From: Flavobacterium difficile
Lineage (GTDB): Bacteria > Bacteroidota > Bacteroidia > Flavobacteriales > Flavobacteriaceae
DNA length: 64,000 bases
Reading direction: 5' to 3'
Assembly: GCF_011392115.1 (NCBI RefSeq)
Contig: NZ_JAAJBT010000006.1
Coordinates: forward strand, 62,001 to 126,000
Below the pieces are notes generated by a model. That model had not been told where the DNA came from and did no database searches. It saw only the letters and a list, made by a program, of their open reading frames with translations. Shown here piece by piece: positions 51,197-59,250 of this stretch. A program made the translations under genes and the position numbers. How positions within the stretch are numbered: position 1 is the first letter of the stretch; each line of letters starts with the position of its first letter.

Positions 51197-52025
51197 AATT
51201 CGTAAATTCCACAAGCACCACATCTTGTATTTTTAATCCTAACAAGGTTTGAGCAGAGCCAGAACGTTTCGGATTACTCCTATAAATAGCAATTTCTAAA
51301 AAATGGTCTTGATTAAATATAGCAATTTCGTTACCTGCTAGGGCATTCAAATCTGCTGTTGTATTATTTTTGAAATCGGAATAGTTGTTTTTAACTTTTT
51401 TTATACTGTGCGAAGAAAAACGAATGATATACTCTCGACCTTTAGCAATTTCATCTATCAAACTCTTTGAAATGTTTGTGACACAGTTTCCAAAATCATC
51501 AATATAAACAACATGACCCCGAATGATTTTTTCATTTTGCTCCACAATCGGAACCAAAACATTCATTTTTTTAATTTCTGAAATGGGTGTGCCAATAACA
51601 TTCATTTCGCCGCCTTTAGCTAAATGAGTCGCTACCATTGCAAAAACATCTAAATCACTTGAACCGTTAATTAATCGGTCATGAATGCTAATTCTAACTA
51701 TTTTTTCAGCATTACGTTTATTGGTTAAACTGCCAAAAATTCCATTATCTGCACCAATAAAATAATGTCCGTCATACAACATTACAATGTGTTCTGTATC
51801 GGCATTTCTGGATGCATCGACACACACAAGATGAACCGTACCTTTAGGAAAGTGAGCATAGGAAACGGAAAGTAAATAACTAGCTTCTAAACAATTGAAT
51901 TTATCAATAGTGTGCGTAATATCAACAATGTTAATTTCTGGTAACAATGAAAAAAGTTTACCCTTTAAAATTCCCGCAAAATGATCTTTCAGACCATAAT
52001 CTGTAGTAAGAGTAATTATTGACAT
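51195..52025 (-). CDS. S-adenosyl-L-methionine hydroxide adenosyltransferase family protein
   Basis: 276 residues of the DUF62/SAM hydroxide adenosyltransferase (fluorinase-like) family. N-terminus M-S-I-I-T-L-T-T-D-Y-G-L-K-D-H-F-A-G with the conserved T-D-Y/F-G, then V-C-V-D-A-S-R-N (where many members have V-D-P-G-V-G) and Y-F-I-G-A-D-N-G-I-F-G. A C-terminal beta domain contains I-D-D-F-G-N-C-V-T-N-I-S. The family converts SAM and water to adenosine and methionine. The V-D-P-G-V-G substitution is common in Flavobacteriia. Promoter box TAGTTTTG at 52084-52091. Confidence 0.88.
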   Translation of the reverse strand: MSIITLTTDYGLKDHFAGILKGKLFSLLPEINIVDITHTIDKFNCLEASYLLSVSYAHFPKGTVHLVCVDASRNADTEHIVMLYDGHYFIGADNGIFGSLTNKRNAEKIVRISIHDRLINGSSDLDVFAMVATHLAKGGEMNVIGTPISEIKKMNVLVPIVEQNEKIIRGHVVYIDDFGNCVTNISKSLIDEIAKGREYIIRFSSHSIKKVKNNYSDFKNNTTADLNALAGNEIAIFNQDHFLEIAIYRSNPKRSGSAQTLLGLKIQDVVLVEFTN

Positions 52026-52083
52026 TTTATTGTTTATAACTTATTTGAAATGGAATTATAGTTTTTGCTATATTTGAGTGATA

Positions 52084-52091
52084 CAAAACTA
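52084..52091 (-). promoter_or_regulatory. -7 box for SAM hydroxide adenosyltransferase
   Basis: TAGTTTTG on the minus strand, 59 bases before the ATG. Confidence 0.4.
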
Positions 52092-52133
52092 CTCTTTTTT
52101 TTACAGAATAAAAACATTTTAAAAATATAGCCT

Positions 52134-53084
52134 TTGAACGAGAGAATTATTGAATTGGAAAACATTGCGCCTAAAGATTTTTGGGGCGCACATGATAGTC
52201 ATTTAGAAACAATTAAAAAGTACTATCCGAAATTAAAAATTGTGGCAAGAGGTACCGTTTTGAAGGCTTTTGGTGAAGCTGAGGTTTTAGATGAATTTGA
52301 AAAACGTTTCAGAAGGTTAATGACACATTTTACTCGTTTTAACACTATCGACGACAATGTAATTATGCGTGTAATTGAAGGTGATGCCCAACAGACAGGT
52401 GAAATGCATAAAAGCGATCAAATTTTGGTGCACGGTTTAGGTGGTAAGTTAATTAAGGCGATGACGCCTAACCAGCAAAAATTAGTAGAATCTGTTAATA
52501 AAAACGATATGGTTTTTGCTGTTGGTCCAGCTGGAACGGGTAAAACCTACACAGCAGTGGCTTTAGCAGTAAGAGCGCTAAAAGAAAAACAAGTAAAACG
52601 CATCATTTTAACCAGACCAGCAGTTGAAGCAGGAGAAAATTTAGGTTTTTTACCAGGTGACATGAAGGAAAAGTTAGATCCTTACATGCAGCCTTTGTAT
52701 GATGCTTTACGCGATATGATTCCGCCACAAACATTAGAAGATTATATTTTAAAAGGAATTGTTCAAATTGCACCCTTAGCTTTCATGCGTGGACGAACTT
52801 TGGATAATGCTTTTGTAATTTTAGATGAAGCGCAAAATACCACTCATTCACAAATGAAAATGTTTCTAACGCGTATGGGAAAAAACGCCAAATTTATAAT
52901 TAATGGCGATCCTGGGCAAGTTGATTTACCAAGAAGAACAATCTCTGGTTTAAAAGAAGCTTTATTGGTGTTAAAGGATATTGATGGCATCGGAATTTTA
53001 TATTTAGATGATAAAGATATTGTACGTCACAGATTAGTGAAAGCAGTAATTAATGCATATAAAAGTATTGAGAATACGGATTAA
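52134..53084 (+). CDS. PhoH family ATPase
   Basis: 316 residues. An N-terminal ~100-residue KH-like region precedes a P-loop ATPase: Walker A V-G-P-A-G-T-G-K-T-Y (about 131-140), R-P-A-V-E-A-G-E-N-L-G-F-L-P-G-D (about 163-178), F-M-R-G-R-T-L-D-N-A, Walker B V-I-L-D-E-A-Q-N (about 227-234), and N-G-D-P-G-Q-V-D-L-P. Members have RNA helicase/RNase roles in stress. The start is TTG at 52134; the N-terminal N-E-R-I-I-E-L matches the family and no better start is near. Confidence 0.93.
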   Translation: MNERIIELENIAPKDFWGAHDSHLETIKKYYPKLKIVARGTVLKAFGEAEVLDEFEKRFRRLMTHFTRFNTIDDNVIMRVIEGDAQQTGEMHKSDQILVHGLGGKLIKAMTPNQQKLVESVNKNDMVFAVGPAGTGKTYTAVALAVRALKEKQVKRIILTRPAVEAGENLGFLPGDMKEKLDPYMQPLYDALRDMIPPQTLEDYILKGIVQIAPLAFMRGRTLDNAFVILDEAQNTTHSQMKMFLTRMGKNAKFIINGDPGQVDLPRRTISGLKEALLVLKDIDGIGILYLDDKDIVRHRLVKAVINAYKSIENTD

Positions 53085-53088
53085 AATT

Positions 53089-53121
53089 AAAAGAGATGTT
53101 AAAATAAACATCTCTTTTTTT
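53089..53121 (+). terminator. phoH terminator
   Basis: AAGAGATGTT (53091-53100) pairs with AACATCTCTT (53107-53116) around six bases, then a T-run. The T-run overlaps the -33 TTG of the purC promoter. Confidence 0.85.
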
Positions 53122-53150
53122 GTTCAAAAATGATTTAAAAACTACTTTTG
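53120..53150 (+). promoter_or_regulatory. purC promoter
   Basis: TTG at 53120-53122, 20-base spacer, TACTTTTG at 53143-53150: exact Bacteroidota consensus. The in-frame TTG here is a promoter element; the gene starts at the ATG at 53201, giving a ~45-base leader. Confidence 0.7.
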
Positions 53151-53200
53151 CACCACAACAACAGATTCTGAAATTAATTCAGAATAAACAACACAACAAA

Positions 53201-54148
53201 ATGAACACTATTACTACTACAAATTTTAATTTTACAGGTCAAAAATCCGTTTACAGAGGAAAAGTTAGAGAAGTTTATAACATCAATGATGATTTATTAG
53301 TGATGATTGCCACAGATCGACTTTCAGCTTTCGATGTGGTTTTACCTGAAGGAATTCCGTATAAAGGACAAATTTTGAATCAAATTGCAACTAAATTCAT
53401 GCAATTGACTGAAGATATTGTACCAAATTGGTTGATTGCTACTCCAGATCCAAATGTAGCTGTTGGGCATTTATGTGAACCTTTTAAAGTTGAAATGGTA
53501 ATTCGTGGTTATTTATCTGGACATGCAGCTCGTGAATATGCTTTAGGAAAAAGAATCATTTGTGGAGTTACGATGCCAGAAGGTTTAAAAGAAAATGATA
53601 AGTTTCCAACCCCAATTATTACACCAACCACTAAAGCGGATAATGGTTCTCATGATGAAGATATTTCTCGTGAAGCCATTTTAGCAAACGGAATCGTTTC
53701 AGAAGAAGATTATTTGATTTTAGAAAAATATACAAGAGCTTTATATCAAAGAGGAACGGAAATTGCCACTTCAAGAGGTTTGATTTTGGTAGATACGAAA
53801 TACGAATTCGGAAAAACTAAAGATGGTAAAATTGTTTTAATTGATGAAATTCATACGCCAGATTCTTCTCGTTATTTTTATGCTGAAGGTTATCAGGATA
53901 GACAAGATAAAGGCGAAGAGCAGAAACAATTATCAAAAGAATTTGTACGCAGATGGCTAATTGAAAATGGTTTTCAAGGAAAAGAAGGACAACAAATTCC
54001 AGAAATGACTCAAGAGTATGTGGAATCAGTTTCAGAAAGATATATCGAATTGTTTGAAAATATTATTGGAGAAAAATTCGTAAAAAGTGACATTTCAAAT
54101 ATTGAAGCACGAATACAAGCGAATGTTGAAGCTTATTTAGCAAAATAA
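53201..54148 (+). CDS. purC: Phosphoribosylaminoimidazole-succinocarboxamide synthase
   Basis: Joins CAIR and aspartate in purine synthesis (SAICAR synthase). 315 residues, the long form seen in Bacteroidota and eukaryotes. Y-R-G-K-V-R-E-V-Y (about 18-26), T-D-R-L-S-A-F-D-V (about 39-47), R-G-Y-L-S-G-H-A (about 105-112), [12 protein letters not shown] (about 141-152), and [10 protein letters not shown] (about 219-228) are present. The ATG at 53201 is chosen over the promoter TTG at 53120. Followed by a bidirectional terminator. Confidence 0.96.
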   Translation: MNTITTTNFNFTGQKSVYRGKVREVYNINDDLLVMIATDRLSAFDVVLPEGIPYKGQILNQIATKFMQLTEDIVPNWLIATPDPNVAVGHLCEPFKVEMVIRGYLSGHAAREYALGKRIICGVTMPEGLKENDKFPTPIITPTTKADNGSHDEDISREAILANGIVSEEDYLILEKYTRALYQRGTEIATSRGLILVDTKYEFGKTKDGKIVLIDEIHTPDSSRYFYAEGYQDRQDKGEEQKQLSKEFVRRWLIENGFQGKEGQQIPEMTQEYVESVSERYIELFENIIGEKFVKSDISNIEARIQANVEAYLAK

Positions 54149-54161
54149 TATTCAAGTTTAA

Positions 54162-54199
54162 AAAAAAGGCGGATAATTTTAAACTTATCCGCCTTTTTT
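54162..54199. terminator. Bidirectional terminator
   Basis: AAAAAAGGCGGATAA pairs with TTATCCGCCTTTTTT between the convergent purC and tcdA genes. Confidence 0.9.
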
Positions 54200-54218
54200 A
54201 GTTTTCACTCTTTGCAAA

Positions 54219-54935
54219 TTACTTTCCAATAAGGTGTTTTACAACAGTTTCTGCGGCGTGTAAGCCAAAAAGTGCAGGCATCCAGCTGTTGGTGCCATAA
54301 AAAGATTTTTTGAAGTTAGAGCCGTCTGTAGTCTTTAAACTCGTTTCATCTGGATGTTCTAATGAATAAACCGCTTTCACACCACTTGAAATACCTTCTT
54401 TTTTCAATCTTTTTCTAATGTTTTTAGCAAGCGGACACACATCGGTTTTACTAATGTCTTTGACTACAATCTTACTTGAAAGTAATTTTCCTCCAGCACC
54501 CATATTGCTTATTACTTTAACTTTCTTGCGTTTTGCGGCTACAATTAAATTTAACTTAGGTGTTACGCTGTCAATACAGTCTAAAACGTAATCAAAGTCA
54601 GGAGTTACAATTTCAATAGCGCGCTCAGGAGATAAAAATTCTTCCACGCGTGTAAGGTTTAATTCTGGATTAATGTCCATTAACCTGTCGCCCACAATTT
54701 TTACTTTTGGTTGTCCAACCGTACTGTGTAAAGCAGGTAATTGACGGTTAATATTGGTAATGTCTACCGTATCGCCATCAACAATTGTCATGTTTCCTAC
54801 GCCAGCTCGTGCTAAAAATTCGGCAGCAAACGAACCTACGCCGCCTAAACCTACCACAAGTACATTGGAGTTTTTTAGTTTATTTAAACCTTCTTCTTTG
54901 AATAATAACGCTGCTCTTTCTTGCCACTTTGCCAT
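54219..54935 (-). CDS. tcdA: tRNA threonylcarbamoyladenosine dehydratase
   Basis: E1-like (ThiF/HesA superfamily) enzyme that cyclises t6A37 in tRNA to ct6A. 238 residues. G-L-G-G-V-G-S-F-A-A-E (about 29-39) is the nucleotide-binding loop; D-G-D-T-V-D-I-T-N-I-N-R-Q (about 53-65) the ATP/adenylation motif; D-C-I-D-S-V-T-P-K (about 119-127); and C-P-L-A at about 166. Four bases from the TatD gene in the same orientation, so probably cotranscribed. Confidence 0.92.
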   Translation of the reverse strand: MAKWQERAALLFKEEGLNKLKNSNVLVVGLGGVGSFAAEFLARAGVGNMTIVDGDTVDITNINRQLPALHSTVGQPKVKIVGDRLMDINPELNLTRVEEFLSPERAIEIVTPDFDYVLDCIDSVTPKLNLIVAAKRKKVKVISNMGAGGKLLSSKIVVKDISKTDVCPLAKNIRKRLKKEGISSGVKAVYSLEHPDETSLKTTDGSNFKKSFYGTNSWMPALFGLHAAETVVKHLIGK

Positions 54936-54938
54936 AAC

Positions 54939-55592
54939 TTATTTCTTTATATTAAAAACGGTTTGGTAATTGTTCCAAACTATTTCTTTCATTTCCTCGA
55001 TTGAAATGTTTTTACAATTTGCTGCAAAAGTATAAACTTCTTCTAAACTTTCCGCTATAGTATCTGTTTCTAAGAAAATTTTTTCATTCGGTATTTTTCT
55101 GAATACATCACTTAATTCCGGATTACGAAGTAAATACTTTCCAAACGATAAATAAAAATCTTGCTGTAATAATTGTTTTGCAACTTGACTATTTTTTGAA
55201 AATCCGTGAATGATAAAAGGCGAGGAGAGACCGCTGTTTTTTTTACACGAAATCACTTCATCATATGAAGCTACACAATGTAAGATGACAGGCTTTGAAA
55301 TTTCATGTAAAAGGTTCAATTGTGACTCGAAAACGTCAATTTGAGTGCTATAGATTTTATCTATACGTTTATCTAAACCACATTCTCCCAATGCAATACA
55401 TTCTTTTGTTGAAAGTTTTTCTTTAATTATTTTTAGATCATCGTTCAGACACTGTTCGTCAATATGCCAAGGGTGAATTCCAATAGAATAATGCGGAATT
55501 TCAGATGAAAATTCGTTCGGATATTGATTTACAATTTCTAAAATTGAATCGGAATTGGTGTAAAAATGGGTATGTAAATTAACAAATTTCAT
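54939..55592 (-). CDS. TatD-family metal-dependent hydrolase
   Basis: 217 residues, amidohydrolase-like TIM barrel. N-terminal H-T-H (7-9), A-L-G-E-C-G-L-D (about 68-75; E as metal ligand), H-C-V-A-S-Y (about 104), I-H-G-F-S-K (about 128) and L-E-T-D-T (about 174-178) are the metal-site positions. Shorter than typical TatD (~260), as in the Bacteroidota members. Possible exonuclease; substrate unknown. Promoter box TATTTTTG at 55606-55613. Confidence 0.85.
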   Translation of the reverse strand: MKFVNLHTHFYTNSDSILEIVNQYPNEFSSEIPHYSIGIHPWHIDEQCLNDDLKIIKEKLSTKECIALGECGLDKRIDKIYSTQIDVFESQLNLLHEISKPVILHCVASYDEVISCKKNSGLSSPFIIHGFSKNSQVAKQLLQQDFYLSFGKYLLRNPELSDVFRKIPNEKIFLETDTIAESLEEVYTFAANCKNISIEEMKEIVWNNYQTVFNIKK

Positions 55593-55605
55593 AAAATTGT
55601 TTTCA

Positions 55606-55613
55606 CAAAAATA
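55606..55613 (-). promoter_or_regulatory. -7 box for TatD-tcdA
   Basis: TATTTTTG on the minus strand, 14 bases before the ATG. Confidence 0.4.
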
Positions 55614-55637
55614 CTATATTTTAATAAGTTATTTGTC

Positions 55638-55645
55638 TAAATTTG
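55638..55645 (+). promoter_or_regulatory. -7 box for MFS transporter
   Basis: TAAATTTG, 17 bases before the ATG at 55662. Confidence 0.45.
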
Positions 55646-55661
55646 TATCAGATATTTTATT

Positions 55662-56894
55662 ATGATTCAAAAAGCTTTTCGCCAATACATTTCTAATTTT
55701 CAGGGTTTTTCCCGTGAAATCTGGATTCTTACCTTAGTTACTTTTATCAATCGAGCTGGCACAATGGTTTTGCCGTTTTTGTCAAAATACTTAAATGAAG
55801 ATTTACATTTTCCATTATCTCAAGTAGGAACCATTATGGTGTTTTTTGGTTGTGGTTCGATGTTAGGATCTTGGTTAGGTGGCAAGTTGTCTGATACCAT
55901 TGGTTTTTATAAAATAATGATATTTAGCTTACTTGTTAGTGGATTGATGTTCTTTGGTTTACAATTCATTACTTCATTTTACGGTTTATGTATTGGTGTG
56001 TTCTTAATTATGACAGTTTCCGACATGTTTCGACCTGCAATGTTCGTATCTTTAGGAGCTTATGCTAAGCCAGAAAACAGAACTCGAGCTCTAACTTTAG
56101 TTCGTCTGGCTATCAATTTAGGTTTTGCAGCCGGACCAGCTTTAGGGGGATTGATTATTATGGGAATTGGTTATAAAGGGTTGTTTTGGGTAGATGGATT
56201 AACTTGTATTATTGCCATTTTAATTTTTTGGGTAAAGGTTAAAGAAAAGAAAAAATCAACCTATTTAGATAAAAATCAACCTGGCGATGTTTTAGTGCAA
56301 TCGGTTTTTAAAGATAAAATTTATTGGTTGTTTCTAGCCACTTCATTAATTGTAGGGATCATGTTTTTTCAATTGTTTACCACAATTCCATTATACCATA
56401 GTAAACAATTTGGCTTATCGGAATTTCAAACTGGTTTGTTGTTAACTTTAAACGGTGTATTGGTTTTCTTTTTAGAAATGCCAATTGTAAATTACATTGA
56501 GAAAAATAAAAAAGACAAACTAAAAGTCGTAATCACAGGAACTTTATTAATGGCTATAAGTTTGCTTTTAATGTTAGTAAATACTTGGGCTGGGATTTTA
56601 ATCATCATGATGTTTTTCATGTCTTTTGCAGAAATGTTTAATTTTCCTTTTTCAAATGCTTTTGCTATGAGTCGTGCTCCCAAACACCAACAAGGTCGTT
56701 ACATGGCAATTTTCACTATGAGTTATAGTTTAGCTCATATTTTAAGTGCTAAAATCGGAATGACAATCGTTGAAGCCTATGGTTATCAGGCCAATTGGTT
56801 GTTTATGGGTTTACTTGGGATTACTGCGACTTTTATAGGTTTTTATGTTTTGAAATTAGTCGCAAAAGAAAAACTTAACGTTAAAAATAGTTAA
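55662..56894 (+). CDS. MFS transporter
   Basis: 410 residues, twelve hydrophobic segments. The loop 2-3 signature G-G-K-L-S-D-T-I-G (about 74-82) and F-R-P-A-M-F-V (about 126) fit the drug/peptide MFS exporters (MdtH/YajR-like). A central hydrophilic loop (about 195-215, K-V-K-E-K-K-K-S) divides the halves. Substrate not predictable. Its last ~18 bases are overlapped by the first, degenerate operator of the BlaI-type gene. Confidence 0.9.
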   Translation: MIQKAFRQYISNFQGFSREIWILTLVTFINRAGTMVLPFLSKYLNEDLHFPLSQVGTIMVFFGCGSMLGSWLGGKLSDTIGFYKIMIFSLLVSGLMFFGLQFITSFYGLCIGVFLIMTVSDMFRPAMFVSLGAYAKPENRTRALTLVRLAINLGFAAGPALGGLIIMGIGYKGLFWVDGLTCIIAILIFWVKVKEKKKSTYLDKNQPGDVLVQSVFKDKIYWLFLATSLIVGIMFFQLFTTIPLYHSKQFGLSEFQTGLLLTLNGVLVFFLEMPIVNYIEKNKKDKLKVVITGTLLMAISLLLMLVNTWAGILIIMMFFMSFAEMFNFPFSNAFAMSRAPKHQQGRYMAIFTMSYSLAHILSAKIGMTIVEAYGYQANWLFMGLLGITATFIGFYVLKLVAKEKLNVKNS

Positions 56895-56932
56895 ATAACT
56901 ATAAAAATAGTTGTGTAACTATAAATATAGTT
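56877..56932. promoter_or_regulatory. Three phased BlaI-type operator palindromes
   Basis: AACTATAAAAATAGTT (56897-56912) and AACTATAAATATAGTT (56917-56932) are 16-bp near-perfect palindromes exactly 20 bases apart. A weaker third site, AACGTTAAAAATAGTT (56877-56892), keeps the same phase and overlaps the MFS stop region. They abut the promoter box at 56934, so bound repressor would block RNA polymerase. Confidence 0.7.
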
Positions 56933-56933
56933 A

Positions 56934-56941
56934 TATATTTG
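56934..56941 (+). promoter_or_regulatory. -7 box of blaI-type operon
   Basis: TATATTTG, 19 bases before the ATG at 56960; two bases downstream of the third operator palindrome. An in-frame TTG at 56939 is part of this box and is not the start. Confidence 0.6.
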
Positions 56942-56959
56942 TATAACAAAATTATCGTT

Positions 56960-57319
56960 ATGCAAAAATTAACCAACAAAGAAGAAGAAGTAATGCACAT
57001 TTTATGGAAGCTAAAAAAAGCTTTTGTAAAAGATGTTTTGGCGGAGTTTACAGACGAGAAGCCACACTACAACACACTTTCTACAATTATTAGAAATTTA
57101 GAAGAAAAAGGATATGTTTCTTACAATGTGTATGGGAATACGCATCAGTATCATCCAATTATAGATATTGAGGAATACAGAAAAACCTTTATGAAAACGG
57201 CTATTCAGAATTATTTTGGTAATTCATACAAAAATTTGGTTTCGTATTTTGCTGAAGAAGAAAAAATTTCAGCAGACGAACTTCGTGAGATTTTAGATAT
57301 CATCGAGAAAAAGAAATAG
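56960..57319 (+). CDS. BlaI/MecI/CopY-family repressor
   Basis: 119 residues, winged-helix repressor. K-L-T-N-K-E-E-E-V-M-H-I-L-W-K-L (about 3-18) and Y-N-T-L-S-T-I-I-R-N-L-E-E-K-G-Y-V (about 37-53; recognition helix and wing) are the family signature. The C-terminal helix mediates dimerisation. It is cotranscribed with the M56 protease (2-base gap), which likely cleaves or inactivates it. No beta-lactamase is nearby, so the signal is unknown. Confidence 0.93.
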   Translation: MQKLTNKEEEVMHILWKLKKAFVKDVLAEFTDEKPHYNTLSTIIRNLEEKGYVSYNVYGNTHQYHPIIDIEEYRKTFMKTAIQNYFGNSYKNLVSYFAEEEKISADELREILDIIEKKK

Positions 57320-57321
57320 GT

Positions 57322-59118
57322 ATGGATACCATTTTCACTTACATATTAAAAGTAAATGTTTTAATTGCGTTGTTTTACTTGGTATACCAATTAGCGCTTT
57401 CTAAAGAAACCTTTTACAAACATTCGAGATGGTTTTTGCTTTCAGGTTTATTTATTTCTTTATTGTTGCCATTCGTAACTTTTACAAAAATTGAATATTA
57501 TGAAGCAAAAGAAGTGCTAAGTAATTCCATCGAAAGTAATGTATCACATATGGTTCAAATTTCAAATGAAGTCGCCCAAGAACCGATACTGACTAATTTA
57601 GAAATTTTGTTTTTAATATACGGAATCATTTGTTTTGGGTTCTTATTAAAAACAATATTCGATTTTGTCAAGTTGTTTAAAATCATCAAAGTTTCTAATT
57701 CGGAAAAGAGGGAAAAATTGGTTTACATTAATACGAATTTAGTTCAAACGCCTTTTTCATTCTTTAATTATATAGTTTTCAACAAGGAACTCATCAATCC
57801 AATTGAATTACAAAATATAATCAAACACGAAGAAGCACATTCTATGCAAAAACACAGTTTCGACACCTTGTTAGCGCAGTTTTTTATTATTCTTTTCTGG
57901 TTCAATCCAATCGTTTGGTTGTATCGAAAAAGTATCGTTCAAAATTTAGAATTTTTAGCAGATAGCTTTGCTATTCATCAAGTTTCAGATAGAAGAATGT
58001 ATCAAAAAACCATGTTGAAAATCACCACACAAGCTTCAAATATTACAATCATCAATACATTTAATCAATCATCAATCAAAAAACGAATCATTATGTTAAA
58101 CACCAATCAATCGAACAGAAAAAACATTTGGAAATTTGGAATTATTCTTCCATTTGTAACCGCATTTATGTTATTGTTTCAAGTAGAAACTATAGCTCAA
58201 AAGAAAATTGTAAAAGAAACTAAATCTGCATTTGTATCAACGTCTAGTTATTCTTCTATTGTAACTAAAAACACAACTGATAGAGAGTTAAAAGAATTAG
58301 AAAAAACCTTTTCAATAGACAGTTTTAAGTTAAGAATTTCAAATGTAGAACGAAATAGAAACAATGAAATCATAGCTTTAAAATTAGAATTTGATTCTGG
58401 TAAAACTTATAATGAAATTTTGGAAAGAAAATCCACTTCACCCATAGATGACATCAAAATTTTTGTTAATACGGATAAAAATAATGTAAAAACTTGTGGT
58501 TTTTTAGAAATAAGTGGAACGTTTAAAAAAGAAATTAGTGATGAAGTCATTGAAGTTGATGGGTTCGAAAACAGTGAAAATCCAAAGTATTTTAGTATCG
58601 ATAATATGTCTAAAAACGGGAAAGAAGTTGTTTTAATTGTAAATGGTAAAATAAAAGGCGCCACTGAGAAAATGAAAATTCCTTTTGATGAAGAATTGGG
58701 TGAAATGAAAGAAATTACACCATCTGAATTTGAAAAGAAATATAATAAAAGTGCCAACAACGATAGATATTATTATGAAGTGAAAACTGTGAAGTCGAAA
58801 TCTAATGAAGAGAATGTAAAAGTGGAGATAGAAAAAAAAGAATTAAATCCGTTGAAAGTTGAATTCTCATTTTCAGAATCAGATCAGGTGGACCAAATTG
58901 ATAAAGTAAAGAAAGATAAAAATGTAGATGCTAAAAAAGCTTTAATTATATTAAATGATAAAGAGATAAATTTTGAAGAATTAGAAAAAATAGATTCTAA
59001 TTTAATTACCACTGTTAGCGTTATGTCGGCTTCTACATTTGCCATGAAAAAATTTGGAGAGAAAGCTAAAAATGGAGTTATTATCATTCAAACAAAAGAG
59101 TTTGTTGAAAAAAAATAA
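57322..59118 (+). CDS. M56 (BlaR1-like) membrane metalloprotease with plug-like C-terminus
   Basis: 598 residues. Four membrane segments (about 5-25, 36-52, 92-112, 186-200), H169-E-E-A-H173 zinc motif, then N-L-E210-F-L-A-D-S-F-A-I-H, as in BlaR1/MecR1. A fifth helix is at about 272-288. No penicillin-binding sensor domain is present. Instead the extracytoplasmic region ends (about 525-598) in a segment like a TonB-dependent-receptor plug (K-A-L-I-I-L-N-D-K-E-I; K-A-K-N-G-V-I-I-I-Q-T-K). This Bacteroidota variant probably senses another ligand or partner and signals to the BlaI-type repressor. Confidence 0.88.
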   Translation: MDTIFTYILKVNVLIALFYLVYQLALSKETFYKHSRWFLLSGLFISLLLPFVTFTKIEYYEAKEVLSNSIESNVSHMVQISNEVAQEPILTNLEILFLIYGIICFGFLLKTIFDFVKLFKIIKVSNSEKREKLVYINTNLVQTPFSFFNYIVFNKELINPIELQNIIKHEEAHSMQKHSFDTLLAQFFIILFWFNPIVWLYRKSIVQNLEFLADSFAIHQVSDRRMYQKTMLKITTQASNITIINTFNQSSIKKRIIMLNTNQSNRKNIWKFGIILPFVTAFMLLFQVETIAQKKIVKETKSAFVSTSSYSSIVTKNTTDRELKELEKTFSIDSFKLRISNVERNRNNEIIALKLEFDSGKTYNEILERKSTSPIDDIKIFVNTDKNNVKTCGFLEISGTFKKEISDEVIEVDGFENSENPKYFSIDNMSKNGKEVVLIVNGKIKGATEKMKIPFDEELGEMKEITPSEFEKKYNKSANNDRYYYEVKTVKSKSNEENVKVEIEKKELNPLKVEFSFSESDQVDQIDKVKKDKNVDAKKALIILNDKEINFEELEKIDSNLITTVSVMSASTFAMKKFGEKAKNGVIIIQTKEFVEKK

Positions 59119-59213
59119 AAACAGAATTAAGTACTTAATAACTTTTGAATTAGGCATTTCTGTTAAAACCCGTTAATTAACAAAATTTTAAAAAATCGTT
59201 TTTGTAAAAATTA

Positions 59214-59221
59214 TATTTTTG
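59214..59221 (+). promoter_or_regulatory. -7 box for the 59251 gene
   Basis: TATTTTTG, 29 bases before the ATG. Suggests own promoter, separate from the blaI-type operon. Confidence 0.4.
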
Positions 59222-59250
59222 GACAATAATTTTAAAAATTAATAAGTATT

